Assembly: GCA_963169515.1 (NCBI GenBank)
Contig: CAUJEF010000039.1
Span: 1 to 43,689, forward strand
Origin: Bdellovibrionota bacterium
Lineage (GTDB): Bacteria > Bdellovibrionota > Bdellovibrionia > Bdellovibrionales > JAEYZS01
DNA length: 43,689 nucleotides
Direction: 5' to 3'
A model generated the notes under the pieces. The model was not told where the DNA came from. It ran no database searches and saw only the letters and a program-made list of their open reading frames with translations. Of this stretch, positions 39,929 through 43,689 are shown piece after piece. Numbering within the stretch: the stretch's first letter is position 1; every line of letters starts with the position of its first letter. A program made the translations under genes and the position numbers.

Positions 39929-40005
39929 TGGTAGGCCGTCCAGGACTTGAACCTGGGATCCTCCGGTTATGAGCCGGATGCTTTAACCAACTAAGCTAAC
40001 GGCCC
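39929..40005 (-). tRNA. tRNA with CAU anticodon (elongator Met or lysidine-modified Ile2)
   Basis: The minus strand folds as a 77-nt cloverleaf: acceptor GGGCCGT/ACGGCCT (with a G1-U72 pair), D stem GCTT/AAGC, anticodon arm TCCGG-CTCATAA-CCGGA, T arm CCAGG-TTCAAGT-CCTGG, discriminator A and an encoded CCA. The D loop has no initiator features. The anticodon loop context GGCTCATAACC is common in TilS-modified tRNA-Ile2, but elongator tRNA-Met cannot be excluded by eye. It starts 5 nt after the rpoD stop codon, so it is almost certainly on the same transcript and must be cut out of it. Confidence 0.95.
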
Positions 40006-40010
40006 CTAGA

Positions 40011-41852
40011 TTAGTCGATAAACGACTTTAATCGTTTAGAACGACTTGGATGTCTAAGTTTACGAAGTGCCTTTGCCTCAATCTGACGAATTCTCTCTCG
40101 AGTCACGTTGAAATCTTGACCCACTTCCTCAAGGGTGTGGTCGCTTTCCTCGCCAATACCGAACCTCATGCGAAGAACTTTTTCTTCGCGCGGGGTTAGC
40201 GTCGCAAGCACTCTTCTCGTTTGTTCAGCCAAATTTAAGTTAATAATCGCTTCCGCAGGATTTATAACTTTTTTATCTTCTATGAAATCACCCAAGTGCG
40301 AATCTTCTTCCTCGCCCACTGGGGTTTCTAAAGAAATTGGTTCTTTTGCAATTTTCAGTACCTTGCGAACTTTTTCTACGGGCATTTCCATTTTATCGGC
40401 AATCTCTTCGGGGGTTGGCTCGCGCCCAAGCTCTTGCACCAAATATCTAGAAGTACGTACCAGCTTATTGATGGTTTCTATCATGTGAACGGGAATACGA
40501 ATCGTTCTTGCTTGGTCGGCAATCGCACGCGTTATTGCCTGGCGGATCCACCACGTTGCATAGGTTGAAAACTTATAACCACGGCGGTATTCGAATTTAT
40601 CAACGGCTTTCATCAGGCCGATGTTTCCCTCTTGAATTAAATCCAAAAACTGCAATCCACGGTTTGTATATTTTTTGGCAATCGAAACCACAAGTCTTAA
40701 ATTCGCCTCAACCAGCTCTGACTTTGCCTTGTCGGCCTCTCTTTCGCCCTTCCAAATTTCAGTATACGTGTCTTGCAACCATTTCGGATTCATTTCCGTT
40801 TCGGCCAGCAGACGTTCTAAACGACGTTTAGAATCAAACGCTTGGATACAGTATGTGCGAAGGGCATCGTAGCTTAAGCCTGTTTCTTTCAATAACTTAG
40901 TCAATTCTTGATCGCTCTTTTGAATCAACTCATACCGAGCAATAAGTGTATCAACGTCCTTAGAGAAAGTTCTTTCAACCGCCACCTTCATTCGTTTTCT
41001 TAAGATGTAAATCCGGTTTGTGATATTTCTAAATTTAATTACAATTCGATTTATAATTTTTCTGTTAAAACTGATCTCTTCAAAGTTTGTCATCAGCTTT
41101 TCGTTTAGCTTTAACATATCAGCTTTAATTTTATCGCCGTCGGCCTGCAGTGCGCTTTCGTTTCTCATAAGCACAAATGTTGGAGCGACTTTCTTTTGAT
41201 ACTTTTTAACTTCATCAATCAAAGAATGAATTTTATCAATATATTCTTTTTCATCATATTGTGTGTCTTCGTCCTCAAGGCCGCGAAAAATAGATTTTAC
41301 TTTGATTCTTCCGCTATCAAGATATTTCCCTAACAAAATAATTTCATTTGTTCCTATCGGCGATAGCAGAATTGCCCGAACGATTTTTCGCTCGCCTTGC
41401 TCAATACGCTGAGCAATTTCAACTTCCCCCTCGCGGGTAAGAAGTGACACGGACCCCATTTTTCTTAAATATAGACGGACAGGATCATTTCCCTTGGCTT
41501 CTCCCTCGCTGGCGGCCTCTTCTTCCTCTTCGTCGTCATCCTCACTTTCGCCTTTGGATGCGTCGAGCATGAACCCTTCGCCGTCTTTATCTTTGTTACC
41601 AGAAGCCTCTATAATTTTTACACCGTGAACGTCCAAGGCGCCCATCAATTCATCAAGCGCGCTTGCCTCAAGAATTTCAGGCGCTAAAAGTTCGTTGATT
41701 TCTTCAAATGTCAGATATTCTTTTTGTTTTGCTAGGGCGATAAAGCGTTGGATTTCTTCTTGAACTAGCGATTTTTGCTGTTCCAAAGATAAAACTCTCA
41801 ACTCGGCTTTTACTTCATTTTTTTCATCGTTTTTTGTCATAACTTTAGTCAT
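40011..41852 (-). CDS. rpoD: primary RNA polymerase sigma factor (sigma-70)
   Basis: The 613-residue housekeeping sigma factor has region 1.1-like helices at the N-terminus ([16 protein letters not shown]), then an acidic stretch (about 93-115, [14 protein letters not shown]). Region 1.2 is [29 protein letters not shown], a non-conserved helical part follows, and region 2 is [57 protein letters not shown]. Regions 3-4 end with [29 protein letters not shown]. This is the -10/-35-reading factor implied by the promoters noted here. It starts 16 nt after the dnaG stop, in the common dnaG-rpoD order; two ATGs (41852, 41840) are possible starts. A tRNA follows at 5 nt. Confidence 0.98.
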   Translation of the reverse strand: MTKVMTKNDEKNEVKAELRVLSLEQQKSLVQEEIQRFIALAKQKEYLTFEEINELLAPEILEASALDELMGALDVHGVKIIEASGNKDKDGEGFMLDASKGESEDDDEEEEEAASEGEAKGNDPVRLYLRKMGSVSLLTREGEVEIAQRIEQGERKIVRAILLSPIGTNEIILLGKYLDSGRIKVKSIFRGLEDEDTQYDEKEYIDKIHSLIDEVKKYQKKVAPTFVLMRNESALQADGDKIKADMLKLNEKLMTNFEEISFNRKIINRIVIKFRNITNRIYILRKRMKVAVERTFSKDVDTLIARYELIQKSDQELTKLLKETGLSYDALRTYCIQAFDSKRRLERLLAETEMNPKWLQDTYTEIWKGEREADKAKSELVEANLRLVVSIAKKYTNRGLQFLDLIQEGNIGLMKAVDKFEYRRGYKFSTYATWWIRQAITRAIADQARTIRIPVHMIETINKLVRTSRYLVQELGREPTPEEIADKMEMPVEKVRKVLKIAKEPISLETPVGEEEDSHLGDFIEDKKVINPAEAIINLNLAEQTRRVLATLTPREEKVLRMRFGIGEESDHTLEEVGQDFNVTRERIRQIEAKALRKLRHPSRSKRLKSFID

Positions 41853-41868
41853 TCTCCGCCTAAAAACG

Positions 41869-43653
41869 TCACTTGTTTTTTTCCGATAAGGCTTTACGGT
41901 CCTTAATCACATTCATAAACTGTTCCAACTTTTGGGGGTCATCATCCACCTTGATTTCTGTCAATAATTGGGCCGCTTTCAATTTTAATGCCCGATCCCT
42001 AACTCGTTGGAAACAGTCGCTTTTCAATTTTTGTTTGTCTATCCCCTGAAAATACCCCTGGTCCAGGTAGCCCGTTACCACCCCAGCGTCCTCCACCTTC
42101 GAACAAAGAATGCTGGTCAGCTTATCAAAAAATGTCCCTTTGTGTCTATATTCATGCAACATTATTTCAAACAGTTTCTTTATGCCTGGCGCGGTGAAGT
42201 TCTCTAGGATTCCCGACTCACATATTTCATCAAAAATAGTTTTATCTTCTAAGGCGAGATTTAAGAGTATTAGCTCTTCTTTAAATGGGTTTAAAATCTT
42301 AATCAACTTTTCATCTTCTTTTTCTGAAGTTTTGCGCTCGTCTGGCACAATTTTTGATTGAGAATTTCTTCGCAGTTTAATTGATTTTATAACCCACTGC
42401 GGGGTAGCACTAATACGATTCGCAAATTCATTTATGTAGAGTTCCTTTAGACTTTCGCTCTGAACAGAATTTAAAACTGCTGCAAACTCTCGAGTTATTT
42501 TTTCTTTGTGAGCCTCTGTCGCATTAAAATCTTTCATTTTTTTCAAAAGAACCAGCCAGATTAGTTCGGGGGCTCTATCAATCAATTTTTTAAAATTTTC
42601 CACCCCTTTTGTTTGAACGTATTCATCTGGGTCAAGCTCTTCTGGAAGCGTTACGCCCTTTGGAAGCAAGCCCTCTAAAAGCAAAACAGAAAGGCTTCGC
42701 TCTTGCGCCTCTTGCCCGGCCTGATCGCCGTCAAACAACACAACAACATTGGTTGTGTATCGCTTCAATAATTTTGCGTGCTCCGCAGTGAGCGCCGTAC
42801 CCAATGTCGCAACCACGTTTCGGATGCCCGCTTGGTATAAAGCCAAAAGATCCATATACCCTTCGACAACTAAAACTTGATCCTCGGTTCTTATATGCTT
42901 TGTCGTTTCAAAAATCCCGTATAAGGTCCTGCCTTTACGAAACACGGGAGAGTCCGAACTGTTAAGGTATTTCGGCTGACCTTCGTTCACTACGCGCCCC
43001 CCGAAACCAACGACATCGCCTGTTACAGACAGAATAGGGAACATAATGCGACCCCGGTATATGTCAAAATATCCCGTTTTATTTGGCCGCTTCTTGATTA
43101 GTCCCAGCTTTTCAGCCTCGCTCATTGGGGCTTTTACGGACTCAAAATGATTTGACAGCTCTGACCACTCCGCAGGCGCATAGCCGATTTTAAATGTTTC
43201 AATGGTCTCGGCATTTAAGCCTCGTTCTTTTAAATACCTTTTTGCCGCATGTGATTCCGGCAACTGCTGAAATGTTTTTTTATAAAAGCTTCCGGCTCGA
43301 AGATTTAATTTAAACAGGGGGTTTTTATCGATTTCATGCTTTGGCCTGTCGTCAATTTCAGGCAATGGAATTGCCGCTTTTTTCGCAAGATACTCCACCG
43401 CCTCACCAAAGCTCATCGCGCTGTAATTGGTTAAGAAGTTAAAAATATTGCCGCTCTTTTTACATCCAAAACAATGATATACTTGCTTGCTTTCGCTAAC
43501 AGAAAAACTTGCAGTCTTTTCTGCGTGATCTGGAAACGGGCATCGAGCCATCAGATTATGGCCCATCCTTTTAAATTCTGTATACTGTGAAATGACGTCG
43601 ACAATATTATTCGCGTCCCTCACACGATCTATAAAATCAGGCGAGTATCTCAA
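41869..43653 (-). CDS. dnaG: DNA primase
   Basis: The 594-residue primase makes RNA primers at replication forks. It has an N-terminal zinc domain ([15 protein letters not shown] and [13 protein letters not shown], a C-H-C-C set), an RNA polymerase core with [16 protein letters not shown], and a TOPRIM fold with [13 protein letters not shown] and [14 protein letters not shown] carrying metal-binding acids. The C-terminal helicase-interacting region is about 150 residues and less conserved. The start is TTG 43653, preceded by GAGG 5 nt upstream, giving [11 protein letters not shown]. It is the first visible gene of the dnaG-rpoD-tRNA operon; about 36 nt of upstream sequence are in the window and show no complete promoter. 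Confidence 0.97.
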   Translation of the reverse strand: MRYSPDFIDRVRDANNIVDVISQYTEFKRMGHNLMARCPFPDHAEKTASFSVSESKQVYHCFGCKKSGNIFNFLTNYSAMSFGEAVEYLAKKAAIPLPEIDDRPKHEIDKNPLFKLNLRAGSFYKKTFQQLPESHAAKRYLKERGLNAETIETFKIGYAPAEWSELSNHFESVKAPMSEAEKLGLIKKRPNKTGYFDIYRGRIMFPILSVTGDVVGFGGRVVNEGQPKYLNSSDSPVFRKGRTLYGIFETTKHIRTEDQVLVVEGYMDLLALYQAGIRNVVATLGTALTAEHAKLLKRYTTNVVVLFDGDQAGQEAQERSLSVLLLEGLLPKGVTLPEELDPDEYVQTKGVENFKKLIDRAPELIWLVLLKKMKDFNATEAHKEKITREFAAVLNSVQSESLKELYINEFANRISATPQWVIKSIKLRRNSQSKIVPDERKTSEKEDEKLIKILNPFKEELILLNLALEDKTIFDEICESGILENFTAPGIKKLFEIMLHEYRHKGTFFDKLTSILCSKVEDAGVVTGYLDQGYFQGIDKQKLKSDCFQRVRDRALKLKAAQLLTEIKVDDDPQKLEQFMNVIKDRKALSEKNK

Positions 43654-43689
43654 ATTAACCTCATCTTAAGAAACAATGAGCGATGAAAA

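Noticed and set aside
40135-40831. two plus-strand ORFs of 117 and 107 residues
   Set aside because: Antisense to rpoD regions 2-4, which are under strong coding constraint.
1-43689. CRISPR array, insertion sequence, prophage or integrase
   Set aside because: No regularly spaced repeats, transposase or integrase motifs, or flanking duplications were seen on either strand.

Overview
The window looks like a chromosomal segment of a moderately AT-rich Gram-negative bacterium. I infer a Bdellovibrio-like (Bdellovibrionota) organism. The pointers are many secreted, lipoprotein and beta-barrel proteins, two REC-like/PilZ proteins, nutrient-scavenging genes (thiamine importer, adenosine deaminase, leucine breakdown), a dnaG-rpoD pair, and gene sequences of a kind I associate with that group. 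No rRNA or marker search could be run, so the assignment is an inference. I see no insertion sequence, prophage, CRISPR array or toxin-antitoxin module; most of it reads as core or lineage-specific genome.

Layout. 1-1056: the end of a TolB-like propeller gene and a small secreted protein. 1057-3593 (-): a DEAD-box RNA helicase with a long basic tail and an alpha/beta hydrolase, divergent from pcnB (+). 4888-7391 (-): a lipoprotein with a lytic transglycosylase domain and a REC-like/PilZ protein. Then tatA (+), a split transketolase (-), adenosine deaminase (+) and two tandem paralogous barrel-like proteins (-). 12026-15558 (-): an operon of a DoxX-like membrane protein plus thiB-thiP-thiQ. 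15642-20191: an M14 peptidase (+), ferredoxin and nth (-), a GNAT enzyme and a lipoprotein (+), and a second REC-like/PilZ protein (-). 20384-24700 (-): citrate synthase, a lipase-like hydrolase, a SpoIIE-type phosphatase and a membrane-anchored unknown; then a conserved unknown protein (+).

26213-31330 (-) is a leucine-degradation operon: methylcrotonyl-CoA carboxyltransferase, methylglutaconyl-CoA hydratase, biotin carboxylase, a separate biotinyl carrier and HMG-CoA lyase. It should carry 3-methylcrotonyl-CoA to acetyl-CoA and acetoacetate, feeding the citrate synthase side of metabolism. 31423-34578 (+) holds an RluA-type pseudouridine synthase, a small anchored protein and a TPMT-like methyltransferase in a start/stop-overlapping row, then a secreted esterase. 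RNase P RNA lies at 34657-35013 (-) with a clear terminator. It is followed by a 29-codon membrane ORF missed by the ORF track, an RNase HI-acetyltransferase fusion and an unknown protein. 37446-39782 holds a soluble PAS histidine kinase facing a LuxR-type response regulator, with an 80-residue ORF upstream of the regulator. The right end is dnaG-rpoD-tRNA(CAU) (-), the tRNA starting 5 nt after the rpoD stop.

The architecture is very compact. Many neighbours overlap as ATGA or TGATG, several convergent pairs abut with no gap, and TTG or GTG starts with good Shine-Dalgarno sequences are common. I found no clearly new multi-gene defence or mobile system. The best leads are the RNase HI-GNAT fusion, the split carboxylase subunit, the SpoIIE phosphatase with an altered metal motif, the DoxX-thiBPQ operon, a 30-bp element repeated at the start of two small ORFs, and the small proteins.
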